The notes beneath the pieces were generated by a model. That model searched no databases. It saw nothing but the letters and a program-made list of their open reading frames with translations, and was not told the origin of the DNA. This document shows, piece after piece, positions 1-8,124 of a DNA stretch of 46,894 nt. The stretch comes from Rhodospirillaceae bacterium (GTDB lineage Bacteria > Pseudomonadota > Alphaproteobacteria > TMED109): contig CACEBX010000006.1 in assembly GCA_902557845.1 (NCBI GenBank), positions 1-46,894 on the forward strand, read 5' to 3'. A program made the position numbers and the translations under genes. Within the stretch, counting starts at the first letter, position 1. The number at the start of each line of letters is the position of its first letter.

Positions 1-2
1 GG

Positions 3-509
3 TTAGCTGGGATAAGTAAAGTTGCTAAAGTAAATTGGAAGTTTTTAAAAAGTAATATAGATAAATTTAATCTTAGAAATAATTTATTTTTACTAATTAT
101 AGGTGGAGCAAAGCATAGGCCTAAAAAAAGATGGAGTATTGAAAGCTATATAACTTTAATAAGGCTCTTAAACCAAAAAAAAATATTTCCGATAGTAATA
201 GGTGGAATTGCTGAAATGCAATATTTTAATGAAAAAAATATTCCTGATATTAGGTGTAAAAACTTAATAGGAAAGACTAATTATTTAGATTTAGCTGAAA
301 TTGCTAGAAAGTCTAAATGGGTTGTAGGAAATGATACAGGGCCTATGCACTTAATTTCTCAATGTAGTAAAAAAAGCACTAAAAAAATAGTATTATTTGG
401 TTCCGATTCTGATCCTAAATTATGTGCGCCAATAGGAGAAAATATTTCTATTATTAAAAAAAATAATATTAATGATATTTTACCTGAAGATATATTAAAA
501 TTGATATAG
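3..509 (+). CDS. Glycosyltransferase family 9 (heptosyltransferase-like), 3' part
   Basis: The reading frame is open from the left edge, so the start lies outside the window; about 168 residues are visible. The C-terminal half carries the family signature VVGNDTGPMHLI (residues about 110-121 of the fragment), and an earlier LLIIGGAKHRPKKRW matches the first strand-loop of the donor-binding domain. GT9 enzymes transfer heptose or related sugars from nucleotide donors to the lipopolysaccharide core at the inner face of the cytoplasmic membrane. This suits a Gram-negative cell, but acceptor and sugar cannot be told from the fragment. It ends about 60 bases before infC on the same strand, and nothing suggests a functional link. 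Confidence 0.85.
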   Translation, partial: LAGISKVAKVNWKFLKSNIDKFNLRNNLFLLIIGGAKHRPKKRWSIESYITLIRLLNQKKIFPIVIGGIAEMQYFNEKNIPDIRCKNLIGKTNYLDLAEIARKSKWVVGNDTGPMHLISQCSKKSTKKIVLFGSDSDPKLCAPIGENISIIKKNNINDILPEDILKLI

Positions 510-576
510 CAAAAAAAAGATAGCAATCTTAATTATTTTTAGTTATAAGTAAATTTATTTATAGAAAGGTATTGTT

Positions 577-1113
577 ATAGTAAGACATAATTCTCCAACT
601 AATGCGGGCCCACGCATAAATAATGAAATTTTTATAGATCCAGTAAGATTAATTGATAACAAAGGCAAGATGATTGGTGTTGTCAAACTACAGAAAGCTC
701 TAGATATGGCAGAAGATATAGGGTTGGATTTAGTTGAAGTTTCTCCTAATGCCAAACCACCTGTTTGCAAAATACTTGATCATGGAAAATTTAAATTTGA
801 GGCTCAAAAGAAAGCTGCAAAAGCAAAGAAAAAGCAAAAAGTTATAGATATAAAGGAACTTAAATTTAGACCAAATATTGATATAAATGATTTTAACATA
901 AAAATTAAAAGTATTAAAAAGTTTCTGGGGGCAGGAGATAAAGTTAAAATTTCTCTCAGATACAGGGGAAGAGAGATGGCTCATAGGGAGCTTGGAATTA
1001 ATGTATTGGAGAGAATTAAAGATGAAACAAAGGATATTTCTAAGGTAGAGTTAGCCCCCAAACTTGAAGGAAGACAAGCGGTTATGATATTGACTCCAGA
1101 AGAAAAAAAATAA
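577..1113 (+). CDS. infC: Translation initiation factor IF-3, non-canonical start codon
   Basis: IF-3 binds the 30S subunit, prevents premature 50S joining and rejects non-canonical start codons. The protein is clear: N-domain NAGPRINNEIF, VEVSPNAKPPVCKI, the lysine-rich linker, then C-domain IKEIKF-like IKELKFRP and RYRGREMAH. Its frame runs back to a stop at 562-564, and the only ATG (670) lies inside the conserved N-domain, so a start there would remove an essential segment. Between the stop and that ATG there is no NTG codon. The likely starts are ATA at 577, seven bases after AAAGG (565-569), or ATT at 571, which is only one base after it. From 577 the product is about 178 aa, normal for the family. 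It heads the infC-rpmI-rplT-pheST cluster. Start position is inferred; identity is certain. Confidence 0.93.
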   Translation: MVRHNSPTNAGPRINNEIFIDPVRLIDNKGKMIGVVKLQKALDMAEDIGLDLVEVSPNAKPPVCKILDHGKFKFEAQKKAAKAKKKQKVIDIKELKFRPNIDINDFNIKIKSIKKFLGAGDKVKISLRYRGREMAHRELGINVLERIKDETKDISKVELAPKLEGRQAVMILTPEEKK

Positions 1114-1189
1114 AGTTATATTAATTTTGCAAATAAAACTTGATTAGAAAAGTAAATAGAAATATATTTAATAATTTTAAATTATTGAT

Positions 1190-1387
1190 ATGCCAAAAAT
1201 TAAAAACAAAAGCGGTGCAAAAAAAAGATTTTCTTTTACTGGGTCTGGTAAGGTTAAAATGAACCAAGCTGGCAAAAGGCATGGTATGATTAAAAGAACG
1301 AATAAATTTATCAGAAATGCAAGAGGAACTAGTATACTTGCAAAGTCTGATGAAAAAATTATAAAAAGAAATTTTTTAAGAACATAG
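1190..1387 (+). CDS. rpmI: Large ribosomal subunit protein bL35
   Basis: Small basic 65-residue protein with the typical bL35 opening [14 protein letters not shown] and the conserved core [20 protein letters not shown]. It is a structural protein of the 50S subunit. It follows infC by 76 bases and precedes rplT by 15 bases, the standard bacterial infC-rpmI-rplT order. In enterobacteria L20 represses rpmI-rplT through an RNA pseudoknot; I see no obvious equivalent in the short AT-rich infC-rpmI gap. There is no Shine-Dalgarno sequence ahead of the ATG (AATTATTGAT precedes it). Confidence 0.97.
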   Translation: MPKIKNKSGAKKRFSFTGSGKVKMNQAGKRHGMIKRTNKFIRNARGTSILAKSDEKIIKRNFLRT

Positions 1388-1402
1388 CTAAGTAGGAAAA
1401 CA

Positions 1403-1750
1403 ATGGCCAGAGTAAAAAGAGGTGTAACTAAGCACGCAAGACATAAGAAAGTATTATCTGAAGCTAAAGGATCTAGAGGAAGACAAAAAAATACATTCAG
1501 AGCGGCTATGCAAAGAGTTGAAAAGAATAGACAATATGCCTACAGAGATAGAAAAAATAAAAAAAGAGAACTCAGGAAACTATGGATTATTAGGATCAAT
1601 GCAGCATGTAGAGAAATGGGCATGAAGTATTCTGAGTTTATTTCAAAGCTAAACAAGAAAAACCTTCAATTAGATAGAAAGGTCTTGGCTAACATAGCTT
1701 ATGAAGATCCAGCAGCATTTAAAGCTATAATGGAAAAAATAAAGAATTAA
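1403..1750 (+). CDS. rplT: Large ribosomal subunit protein bL20
   Basis: 115-residue basic protein, the usual bL20 length. Recognisable segments are [16 protein letters not shown] at the N terminus, [17 protein letters not shown], and [15 protein letters not shown] in the globular half. It binds 23S rRNA early in 50S assembly. AGGA at about 1393 lies before the ATG. Only 23 bases separate its stop from the proposed pheS start, so it is probably cotranscribed with pheST. Confidence 0.97.
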   Translation: MARVKRGVTKHARHKKVLSEAKGSRGRQKNTFRAAMQRVEKNRQYAYRDRKNKKRELRKLWIIRINAACREMGMKYSEFISKLNKKNLQLDRKVLANIAYEDPAAFKAIMEKIKN

Positions 1751-1773
1751 CTTCAACATTTCGAGGTGTTTAA

Positions 1774-2847
1774 ATCGAAGAAACTATTAAAAAAGCAGAT
1801 GAATTAAAATTTTCAGTTTTCAAAAAACTCTCTGCTGATCTTCCTTTAGAAAAGTTAGATGAATTAAAGGTCTATTATACTGGTAAAAATGGACAACTCA
1901 CTGTTCTACTAAAGTCCTTACAAAAGTTAAATAAAAGCGAAAAAATTATAGCCGGAAAAACATTAAATATTATAAAAAAAGATATTGAAATCCTTTTTTT
2001 CAACAAAAGGAAAGAAATAATTGACAGAGAATTAAATTCAAAGCTAGTTAATGAAAAAATTGATATTTCTTTACCTGTTAGACCTATCAATAACGGTAGC
2101 ATACACCCAATTACTAAAACATTAGATGAATTAACGAGTATATTAGTAAATATGGGTTTTGAAATAAAAGAAGGACCCCATATTGAAAACGAATATAATA
2201 ATTTTACTGCTTTAAATATTTCAGAAAATCATCCTGCTAGGCAAGACCATGATACTTTTTATTTGAATAAGAAAAGCATGCTATTGAGAACTCATACATC
2301 TCCCGTACAGATAAGAGTTATGTCACAGAAAAAGCTACCAATTAAAATCATTGCTCCAGGAACTACATACAGATGTGATGATGATTCTACTCATTCTCCA
2401 ATGTTTCATCAAGTTGAGGGACTAGTAGTAGATAAAAATGTAAATATGGCACAACTTAAAAGTGTAATTAAGGTGTTATTAGAAAAGTTTTTTCAAATTC
2501 AGGATATGCCGGTAAGGTTTAGACCATCTTATTTCCCTTTTACGGAACCTTCAGCGGAAGTGGATATAGGATGTTCTAAAAAAAATAAAACCTTAGAAAT
2601 AGGAAAAGATGATGATTGGCTTGAAGTACTAGGTTGTGGAATTGTAAATGTAAAGGTTCTAGAAAATTGTGGTATAGATACCAACCAATATAGGGGGTTT
2701 GCATTTGGTTTAGGCGTAGAGAGGTTTGCCATGTTAAAGTATGGCATAAATGACTTAAGAATGTTCTATGATAATGATTTAAAGTGGTTAAATAATTATA
2801 GCTTTAGCCCTAAGGGTTTCCCTAATATAATTAGAGGGTTAAGATGA
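1774..2847 (+). CDS. pheS: Phenylalanine-tRNA ligase alpha subunit, apparent AUC start
   Basis: Class II synthetase catalytic subunit that charges tRNA-Phe as an alpha2-beta2 complex with PheT. Motif 2 region FHQVEGLVVDK, FRPSYFPFTEPSAEVDI, and motif 3 FAFGLGVERFAMLKYGI are all present. The ATG at 2152 would delete the whole N-terminal coiled-coil tRNA-binding arm (roughly 125 residues), yet the frame upstream reads as a good PheS N terminus back to the stop at 1771-1773. No ATG, GTG, TTG or CTG occurs in frame between that stop and 2152. The first codon, ATC at 1774, stands five bases after a strong GAGGTG (1763-1768). Starting there gives 357 aa, a normal alphaproteobacterial length. It overlaps pheT by four bases (ATGA). 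Confidence 0.92.
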   Translation: MEETIKKADELKFSVFKKLSADLPLEKLDELKVYYTGKNGQLTVLLKSLQKLNKSEKIIAGKTLNIIKKDIEILFFNKRKEIIDRELNSKLVNEKIDISLPVRPINNGSIHPITKTLDELTSILVNMGFEIKEGPHIENEYNNFTALNISENHPARQDHDTFYLNKKSMLLRTHTSPVQIRVMSQKKLPIKIIAPGTTYRCDDDSTHSPMFHQVEGLVVDKNVNMAQLKSVIKVLLEKFFQIQDMPVRFRPSYFPFTEPSAEVDIGCSKKNKTLEIGKDDDWLEVLGCGIVNVKVLENCGIDTNQYRGFAFGLGVERFAMLKYGINDLRMFYDNDLKWLNNYSFSPKGFPNIIRGLR

Positions 2848-5231
2848 AGTTTACTTTTTCTTGGCTAAAAGAGCACATAAAAATTAATAGTGACCCTGAA
2901 GAAATAGCTAACATTTTAACTGATCTAGGTTTAGAGGTAGAAAGTTTTAAATTAATAAACCCTAGCCTAATGGATATGTTAGTTTGCGAGCTAAAAAAAA
3001 TTAAAAAGCATCCTAATGCAGATAGATTGAGTTTGTGCGAAGTTACATCTGGAGAAAAAATATATAATGTTGTGTGTGGAGCTAGTAATTTATACGAAGG
3101 TATGAGGACTGTCTTTGCTCCAAATGGAACCTTTATCCCAGGAAAAATGTTTAAATTAGAAAAAAAAAGTATAAGAGGAGTCGAGGGTGATGGCATGCTC
3201 TGCTCTGAAGAAGAACTTTGCTTATCTAATAGGTCAGAAGGAATAATAGAATTAGGAGACACTTATGAAGTTGGACATAGTTATGGTAGTTACTTAGAAA
3301 AAGATTATAATTATGAAATAGGACTTACGCCTAATAGAGGCGATTGCGCTTCTGTAAGAGGTATTGCAAGAGAATTAGCAGCCAAATTATCAAAAAAGTT
3401 AATAAAAAAAGAATATTTTCATGAAGAGAACAGTTTTAAAAGCAATGTGATTTGGGATCTTTCTGATTTAAAAAATAAAAAAGACTGTCCATTAATTTTA
3501 GGTAGAGAGTTTATAGTAGAAAATAACCCTAATAGCCCTTCAAATCTTAAAAAAAAACTAACACAAGTAGGAGTTAAACCTAACAGCGCTTTAGTAGATA
3601 TTACCAATTATATATTATTTGATTTAGGCCGTCCTCTTCATGTTTTTGACTTAGATAAAATTGAAGGAAATTTAAAAGTAAGAAGAGCAAATAATGGAGA
3701 AAGTTTTATAGGATTAGATAACAAGACCTATCATTTAACTGAAAAAGATCTAGTTATTGCAGATAATAAAAAAATATTAAGTTTAGCTGGTGTTATGGGA
3801 GGTGCAAATAGTTGTGTAGACAATAATACAAAAAAAGTGTTTCTTGAAGTTGCTTATTTTGATCCAGACCTGATATCAAATACGGGAAGAAGACACAATA
3901 TAATTACTGATGCTAGATATAGGTTTGAAAGAGGTATAGACAAGAATGGTTTGTTAGAGGGCTTGAGTTATGCTACTGAAATGATAGTAAAATACTGTGG
4001 TGGTAGTTTCAGTAAAGCAGTTTCAGCAGGAAAATCTTTAGAAAAGAATTGTTCGATAGATTATAAAGTAGATACCTTTAAAACCATAATAGGATATAGT
4101 ATAAGCGCTGACTCACAAATTAAGTATCTAGAAAGCCTAGGTTTTGAAATAAAAAAGGAAAAATCTGGTCTTGCATTGATAGCTCCATCTTGGAGACATG
4201 ATATATTTAATGAAAACGATATTGTAGAAGAAATTGCTAGAATGGATGGCTATGACAAAATACCATATGAAAATTTTCTAGATAATAATCATTTGGTTTA
4301 TAAAAATATGCCTTTTTCTAAAAATATAGAGAGTGATTTAAGAGATAAATTAGCAAATCTTGGTTTAGATGAAATAAAGTCTTATACTTTTATATCACCT
4401 AAAAAAATTATCCCTGAGTCAGACTACAATGAACAGCTGAGATTAACTAACCCTATATCAAATGAATTAAGTATAATGAGAAATTCATTGTATCCAAATT
4501 TATTAGATGCTGTCTCAAAAAATTATGTAAAAGGGTGCGATACTTTTTCTATGTTTGAGATAGGAGATATTTTTAAAGGAATAGAATATTCTAACCAAGA
4601 AAAATTTATAGGGTTAGTTCTAAGCGGTTATCAAACAGAAAAAAATTTGTATTATAATAGACGATATTATGACTTTTTTGATATGAAGGGAATTTTATTG
4701 GAAATTATAAAAGTATTTTCAACTAAAATCTCTGTTGACTTTGTAAGAAGTAAAAGTGAGTATTATCATCCTGGTAAATCAGCTGATATTATTATTAATA
4801 ATGAATATGTAGGAAGTTTAGGGGAATTACATCCTAAATTAATGAAAAAATTTTTGGTTAAACAGCAGACGGTATTAGGAAACCTAGCATTTAAAATGGT
4901 ATTTAAAAATTTTTCACATAAGATAAAGTCTAAGGAATTTAGCCCATCGCCTTTTCTTACTTTAAAAAAAGATTTTTCTTTTATTCTACCAAATAATACA
5001 AACGTAGGTGCCTTAATTAATTCTATCAAATCTAGCAATGACATTATCGGAGAAGTCTTAGTATTTGATATCTACAAAAATCCAGAAAAAGAAGATAAAG
5101 AATTTTCCGTTGGAGTAGAAGTAGAAATTTTACAAAGAGATAAAGTTTTTAATGCTAAAGAAATAAATGAGATAATGCAAAATATTATTTTGAAAGTAAA
5201 AAAAGAAGTAAATGGTGAATTAAGGGCCTAG
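2844..5231 (+). CDS. pheT: Phenylalanine-tRNA ligase beta subunit
   Basis: 795-residue partner of PheS, full length for the bacterial long form. Domains in order: N-terminal segment [18 protein letters not shown]-type tRNA-binding OB fold with [14 protein letters not shown] (about 53-66) and VVCGASN; the B3/B4 editing region with [16 protein letters not shown]; the B5 domain; a catalytic-like core; and a C-terminal anticodon-binding FDX-ACB domain beginning [14 protein letters not shown]. The start codon overlaps the pheS stop, indicating translational coupling. Its 3' end overlaps the stop of the opposing small membrane gene by 12 bases. Confidence 0.97.
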   Translation: MKFTFSWLKEHIKINSDPEEIANILTDLGLEVESFKLINPSLMDMLVCELKKIKKHPNADRLSLCEVTSGEKIYNVVCGASNLYEGMRTVFAPNGTFIPGKMFKLEKKSIRGVEGDGMLCSEEELCLSNRSEGIIELGDTYEVGHSYGSYLEKDYNYEIGLTPNRGDCASVRGIARELAAKLSKKLIKKEYFHEENSFKSNVIWDLSDLKNKKDCPLILGREFIVENNPNSPSNLKKKLTQVGVKPNSALVDITNYILFDLGRPLHVFDLDKIEGNLKVRRANNGESFIGLDNKTYHLTEKDLVIADNKKILSLAGVMGGANSCVDNNTKKVFLEVAYFDPDLISNTGRRHNIITDARYRFERGIDKNGLLEGLSYATEMIVKYCGGSFSKAVSAGKSLEKNCSIDYKVDTFKTIIGYSISADSQIKYLESLGFEIKKEKSGLALIAPSWRHDIFNENDIVEEIARMDGYDKIPYENFLDNNHLVYKNMPFSKNIESDLRDKLANLGLDEIKSYTFISPKKIIPESDYNEQLRLTNPISNELSIMRNSLYPNLLDAVSKNYVKGCDTFSMFEIGDIFKGIEYSNQEKFIGLVLSGYQTEKNLYYNRRYYDFFDMKGILLEIIKVFSTKISVDFVRSKSEYYHPGKSADIIINNEYVGSLGELHPKLMKKFLVKQQTVLGNLAFKMVFKNFSHKIKSKEFSPSPFLTLKKDFSFILPNNTNVGALINSIKSSNDIIGEVLVFDIYKNPEKEDKEFSVGVEVEILQRDKVFNAKEINEIMQNIILKVKKEVNGELRA

Positions 5232-5507
5232 AAAAAGAAACAAAATTAGAGATACTAAAATGCTAAATACACCACTTAAAAAAAACAAGTTTAAACTTAA
5301 TAATATCATTACAAGATCATAAAAAAAAATACCATATTTATAGGAGTCTGATGCTGATTCTGAAAAAGATTGAATTCCTACCAAGCTATTAGCATTTATA
5401 TAAAACCATAATTTTCCAAAGGATATGTCTTCAACTATGATCCCTAAAAACATAAAAAAAGAAGCTAAAAGTACTAAATAAATTTGCAATTTTACTTTTA
5501 TAGACAT
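5220..5507 (-). CDS. Small membrane protein, two to three helices
   Basis: I do not recognise a named family with confidence. The 95-residue protein starts [20 protein letters not shown], has a first hydrophobic helix at about residues 8-27, a short loop with [18 protein letters not shown], and a long C-terminal hydrophobic stretch (about 62-93). The central NSLVG-Q motif recalls small alphaproteobacterial inner-membrane proteins of unknown role, from memory only. A longer frame reaching 5654 runs through tRNA-Ser on the other strand and encodes only antisense-tRNA peptide there, so I use the ATG at 5507. It is convergent with pheT and overlaps its last 12 bases. Confidence 0.6.
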   Translation of the reverse strand: MSIKVKLQIYLVLLASFFMFLGIIVEDISFGKLWFYINANSLVGIQSFSESASDSYKYGIFFYDLVMILLSLNLFFLSGVFSILVSLILFLFLGP

Positions 5508-5541
5508 ATAAAAATTATATATTAATTTTTTTAATTTGAAA

Positions 5542-5631
5542 GGAGAGGTGGCCGAGTGGTTGAAGGCGCACGCCTGGAACGCGTGTATGCGAGCAATCGT
5601 ATCGAGGGTTCGAATCCCTCTCTCTCCGCCA
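5542..5631 (+). tRNA. tRNA-Ser (anticodon GGA)
   Basis: A 90-base class II tRNA including the encoded CCA. The acceptor stem GGAGAGG pairs with TCTCTCC (5621-5627, G-U at the seventh pair); the discriminator is G and CCA is at 5629-5631. The anticodon stem is CACGC/GCGTG around loop CTGGAAC, anticodon GGA at 5576-5578. A long variable arm and GGTTCGAATCC T loop follow. It reads UCC and UCU. Its 3' end is the attachment site of the genomic island and is regenerated intact as attL. Confidence 0.97.
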
Positions 5632-5633
5632 TC
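5621..5633 (+). repeat. attL core in tRNA-Ser 3' end
   Basis: TCTCTCCGCCATC covers the 3' acceptor strand, discriminator, CCA and two more bases. The same 13 bases recur at 13027-13039. Bases on either side differ (C versus T before, T versus G after), so the identity stops at the core. Integration here leaves the tRNA functional, as usual for tyrosine integrases. Confidence 0.92.
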
Positions 5634-5646
5634 TAGAGTGCTATGG

Positions 5647-5665
5647 TATGTCATACTATGTCATA
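5647..5665 (+). repeat. Tandem nonamer TATGTCATA x2 near attL
   Basis: TATGTCATA occurs at 5647-5655 and again at 5657-5665, a ten-base period that puts both copies on the same DNA face. It lies 14 bases inside the attL core and before the integrase. This would suit binding of an excisionase or integrase arm domain, but the protein bound is a guess. Confidence 0.5.
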
Positions 5666-5743
5666 ACCTTAGGGTGAGTCTAGATTCTCTTGACGAAGGT
5701 TCTCCAAGCTATTTCACTATAAATCATCATAAATCACGTCCCT

Positions 5744-5764
5744 TTGTGGACTAAGTTGTGGACT
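5744..5764 (+). repeat. Left arm-type repeat pair TTGTGGACT
   Basis: TTGTGGACT occurs at 5744-5752 and 5756-5764, spaced 12 bases start to start. The same pair with one change recurs with identical spacing just inside the right end (12943-12963). Paired repeats at both ends of a tRNA-integrated element are the expected form of integrase arm-binding sites. The left pair abuts the ribosome site of the integrase, so integrase binding could also repress its own gene. Confidence 0.65.
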
Positions 5765-5773
5765 GGAGGAAAA

Positions 5774-6955
5774 ATGTACAAGCTTAAAAATAAGGAGTTA
5801 ATCCATTTAACGAAAGGAAAGCATCATGATGGAGGAGGACTATATATACGTATTACAAGACAAGGAAAGGGACTATGGACGTATCGCTTTAGACTTAATA
5901 AAAAATCTCATGAAATGTCATTAGGAACGTTTCCTGAGGTTAAAATATCTGAAGCAAGAGAAAAACTAGCTGAGCAAAAAAGACTTCGATTAAAAAAAAT
6001 AAATCCACTTCATGAAAAGAGAAAACATGAAATTTTAAAAGAACAACAAAATAAGAAATTTTCAGAAATTGCTGATTTATATATTACAACAAAAAAAAAA
6101 GACGAATGGACTAATCCTAAAAGTGAACAACAATGGCGAAGTACTATTGAGACTTATGCCAAGCCTGTGTTAGATAGAAAACCTTTTATTGATATAAACC
6201 ATAATGACATTGTGGAGGTTTTGCACCCCATATGGAAAACGAAGACAGAGACGGCTAGAAGGCTTCAACAAAGACTCTTTAGAATCATATCATTTGCAAA
6301 GATTAAGAAATGGTACGATAAAGAAAACCCTGCTTCTTGGCAAGAACATCTAAGCCATGTGCTTGCAGACCCTTATAAAATTCAAAGAGTAAAACATCAT
6401 TCTTATTTGAAACATAGTGAAATAAAAATTTTTTATAATCAGTTGTGTCAATTAGACTTATTCTCAGCTTATGCACTTAGAATGGTCATTCTTACTGTTA
6501 CAAGAACCAGTGAAGTGCTTAAGTCAAAATTTGATGAGTTTGATTTGGACAATCGAATATGGACGATACCTTATCAAAACATGAAAGCAAGAAAAGAGCA
6601 TAAAATACCTTTATCCAATGAAGCTATTAAAATTATAAATTTTATGAAAAGAAAACATAATCATGCAATCGTATTCCCAAATACTTATTTAGCAAAACCA
6701 TTATCAAATGGTGCTATGCTTAATCTATTGAGGTCAAAATTTTCAGAATTGAAGATTACTGTTCATGGGTTTCGTTCAACTTTTAGAACTTGGGCAGAAG
6801 AAGAAGGTAAATATCAACATTATGCTATTAAGTTTTCACAAGCACATCAATTACCCAATAAAATAGAAAAAGCTTATTTGCGGTCTGATTTATTTCATCA
6901 AAGAAAAAAAATTATGAATGATTGGGAAGAATTTCTCATTATTAAAGAAGGTTAA
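5774..6955 (+). CDS. int: Tyrosine integrase, P4 family with DUF4102 N-domain
   Basis: 393 residues, full length. The N-terminal arm-binding DUF4102 domain shows GGLYIRITRQGKGLWTYRFR and SLGTFPEVKISEAREK. The core-binding domain follows, then the catalytic domain with Arg in TVTRTSEVLKSKFDEFDLD, Lys/His region KARKEHKIPLS, HGFR (His-x-x-Arg), a second His in QAHQLPNKIEKAY, and the nucleophile Tyr in EKAYLRSDL. All expected catalytic residues appear present, so the enzyme looks active. I choose ATG 5774, preceded by GGAGG at 5765-5769; the upstream TTG at 5744 would translate the arm-type repeats. It integrates and excises the element at tRNA-Ser. Confidence 0.95.
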   Translation: MYKLKNKELIHLTKGKHHDGGGLYIRITRQGKGLWTYRFRLNKKSHEMSLGTFPEVKISEAREKLAEQKRLRLKKINPLHEKRKHEILKEQQNKKFSEIADLYITTKKKDEWTNPKSEQQWRSTIETYAKPVLDRKPFIDINHNDIVEVLHPIWKTKTETARRLQQRLFRIISFAKIKKWYDKENPASWQEHLSHVLADPYKIQRVKHHSYLKHSEIKIFYNQLCQLDLFSAYALRMVILTVTRTSEVLKSKFDEFDLDNRIWTIPYQNMKARKEHKIPLSNEAIKIINFMKRKHNHAIVFPNTYLAKPLSNGAMLNLLRSKFSELKITVHGFRSTFRTWAEEEGKYQHYAIKFSQAHQLPNKIEKAYLRSDLFHQRKKIMNDWEEFLIIKEG

Positions 6956-7011
6956 ACTTGTTCAATGTAAAAGAAAATGTTAAAATTAAAGTACTTCATA
7001 ATTTATTTATG

Positions 7012-7096
7012 GGCCAAAATCACGGCCAGGTGTAGACCTAAGGAGTGATTACACGCATGCAAACATGCTAATACTTCGAAATAGATTTAAAAATCT
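7012..7096 (+). other. Cluster of four short hairpins before the AlpA gene
   Basis: Four inverted repeats lie in an 85-base run in the 190-base gap between int and the AlpA gene: GGCC (7012-7015 and 7024-7027), AGGT/ACCT (7028-7039), GCATG/CATGC around CAAA (7055-7068), and AGATTT/AAATCT (7083-7096). AAGGAGTG at 7040-7047 lies between the second and third and is followed by a start codon with only three further sense codons. The block is less AT-rich than the surroundings. It could be a structured leader RNA or a protein-binding region; function unknown. Confidence 0.4.
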
Positions 7097-7148
7097 AGTG
7101 GCGATGGTTTCAAAATTTAAAAATTAACTTTTAATGGAGACTAAGCCA

Positions 7149-7358
7149 ATGAAATCAATTTATTTAAGTAAAAAAGAAGTTGCTAGAAAGCTAAATATTA
7201 GTTCATCTACAGTAGTAAGATGGGCCAAAAATAATATTATTCCAAAACCATTTCGTTTAGGACCTAACAAAATCATTTGGGATGAAAATGAAATTAATAA
7301 AGCAATAGAAGAAAAGAAAAAACAAAGAGGATTTCTTGGACATAAGCCAGAGAAATAA
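7149..7358 (+). CDS. AlpA-like excisionase / HTH regulator
   Basis: 69 residues from the ATG at 7149, which has GGAG at 7136-7139; the ATG at 7134 has no ribosome site. The fold is a MerR-like winged helix of the AlpA type: YLSKKEVARKLNISSSTVVRWAKNNIIPKP, then RLGPNKIIWDENEINKAIEEKKKQ, with the conserved W and the C-terminal helix typical of phage AlpA. In P4 AlpA activates integrase expression; related proteins act as directionality factors. Four bases separate it from the following terminase-like gene, so they form one unit. Confidence 0.85.
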   Translation: MKSIYLSKKEVARKLNISSSTVVRWAKNNIIPKPFRLGPNKIIWDENEINKAIEEKKKQRGFLGHKPEK

Positions 7359-7361
7359 TTA

Positions 7362-7757
7362 ATGTCAACAAAACTCAATGAAAGTCAAAAAATTGCATGT
7401 CACCTAATTGCTTGTGGGGTTAAGGCTAAAGCTATTGCTAAAAAGCTAGGAATAAGAGAAGAAACTTTATCTCGTTGGAGGCAAACCGATGAATTTAAAG
7501 AGGCATTAGAATTTGCCACTAGGATTATCTTAAAAGAAATTGTTGAAACACATAAAAACCTTTTAATTTCTTCTCAGAATATAATTTTAGATGCATTGAG
7601 CAATAATGATTTGGATATATTTAAAAAAGCTAGCTTAGCACTTAGGTATTTAAGTTTAATCAAAGGAAAAGATGATATAGCTGAAAAGTCTGAGAACAAA
7701 CTTTTTAAATATTCCGAATTAGGAAATTTTGGAATCAGAAACCTAAATGGTTTTTGA
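7362..7757 (+). CDS. HTH protein resembling phage small terminase
   Basis: 131 residues. An N-terminal trihelical DNA-binding domain (about 6-55) contains the helix-turn-helix AKAIAKKLGIREETLSRWRQ followed by TDEFKEALEFATR, a pattern seen in phage small terminase subunits of the phBC6A51 type. The C-terminal half is helical with no further signature. Small terminase recognises pac or cos sites; satellites use their own version to redirect phage packaging. It could instead be a general phage HTH regulator. It follows the AlpA gene directly, and a short frame with a terminase-like overlap starts at 7747. Confidence 0.6.
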   Translation: MSTKLNESQKIACHLIACGVKAKAIAKKLGIREETLSRWRQTDEFKEALEFATRIILKEIVETHKNLLISSQNIILDALSNNDLDIFKKASLALRYLSLIKGKDDIAEKSENKLFKYSELGNFGIRNLNGF

Positions 7758-7812
7758 TAGACCTCTATTTCAACATGACCTTTATGAACAGATAATTGAT
7801 AGGACTAATTAA
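7747..7812 (+). pseudogene. 21-codon frame, possible remnant of a following gene
   Basis: ATG at 7747 overlaps the stop of the HTH gene and encodes MVFDRPLFQHDLYEQIIDRT plus one residue before TAA. The overlapping start is typical of terS-terL junctions in phages, so it may be the stump of a large terminase gene. It is cut off where the promoter repeat begins. Equally, it may be chance. No homology can be shown at this length. Confidence 0.25.
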
Positions 7813-7824
7813 TTAAGTTATAAT
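7783..7824 (+). promoter_or_regulatory. Promoter repeat copy 1 (TTGATA-17-TATAAT)
   Basis: First of four copies of a roughly 40-58-base repeat confined to the island. It contains TTGATA (7796-7801), a 17-base spacer, and a perfect TATAAT (7819-7824). The start of transcription would fall near 7831, twelve bases before the lipoprotein ATG at 7843. Spacer sequence is largely conserved with the other copies. Confidence 0.75.
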
Positions 7825-7842
7825 TTTATTTAATAAAGTATT

Positions 7843-8019
7843 ATGATGAATGTAAAAAATTTAATAAAAATTATATCAGTGTTTAGTTTATTTTTAATTA
7901 GCTGTAGTGATGAAAGTCAAAATAAAAGTAATTATAAAAAAAAGACTGGTATACCTTTAACAGGACAATCAATAGATAAAAAAGTTAACCCTAGCAAAAA
8001 AGTAAGCGACTTTTATTAA
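7843..8019 (+). CDS. Small lipoprotein
   Basis: 58 residues beginning MMNVKNLIKIISVFSLFLIS followed by the lipobox Cys (LISC, Cys21) and a short polar tail ending SKKVSDFY. Signal peptidase II processing would leave a 38-residue mature lipoprotein in the envelope. No family is recognised. It is placed just after promoter repeat copy 1. Small lipoproteins near phage-type genes are sometimes entry-exclusion factors, but nothing in the sequence shows that here. Confidence 0.7.
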   Translation: MMNVKNLIKIISVFSLFLISCSDESQNKSNYKKKTGIPLTGQSIDKKVNPSKKVSDFY

Positions 8020-8021
8020 TT

Positions 8022-8114
8022 ATGAAATACTTACTCATCTTGTTATTCCTTTTTTCTACTCAAGGTTTTTCAGGTGATGCAGATGATAAAAGTTTAACTT
8101 GCATATCAACTTAA
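8022..8114 (+). CDS. 30-residue putative exported peptide
   Basis: Starts two bases after the lipoprotein stop. MKYLLILLFLFSTQGFSG looks like a complete signal peptide, leaving DADDKSLTCIST. Either a secreted micropeptide or the stump of a longer exported protein cut by a stop. Coding status is supported only by the signal-peptide-like composition and the tight spacing. Confidence 0.4.
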   Translation: MKYLLILLFLFSTQGFSGDADDKSLTCIST

Positions 8115-8124
8115 TCAAAAAATA

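Noticed and set aside
1114-1189. An L20-binding pseudoknot leader before rpmI
   Set aside because: The 76-base gap is nearly all A and T with no convincing stem.
5508-5654. N-terminal extension of the minus-strand membrane protein
   Set aside because: This stretch is the complement of tRNA-Ser and its flank; its peptide is a well-known artefact of antisense tRNA translation.
5744-5773. TTG start of the integrase at 5744
   Set aside because: It would translate the arm-type repeats as WTKLWT; the ATG at 5774 has GGAGG right before it.
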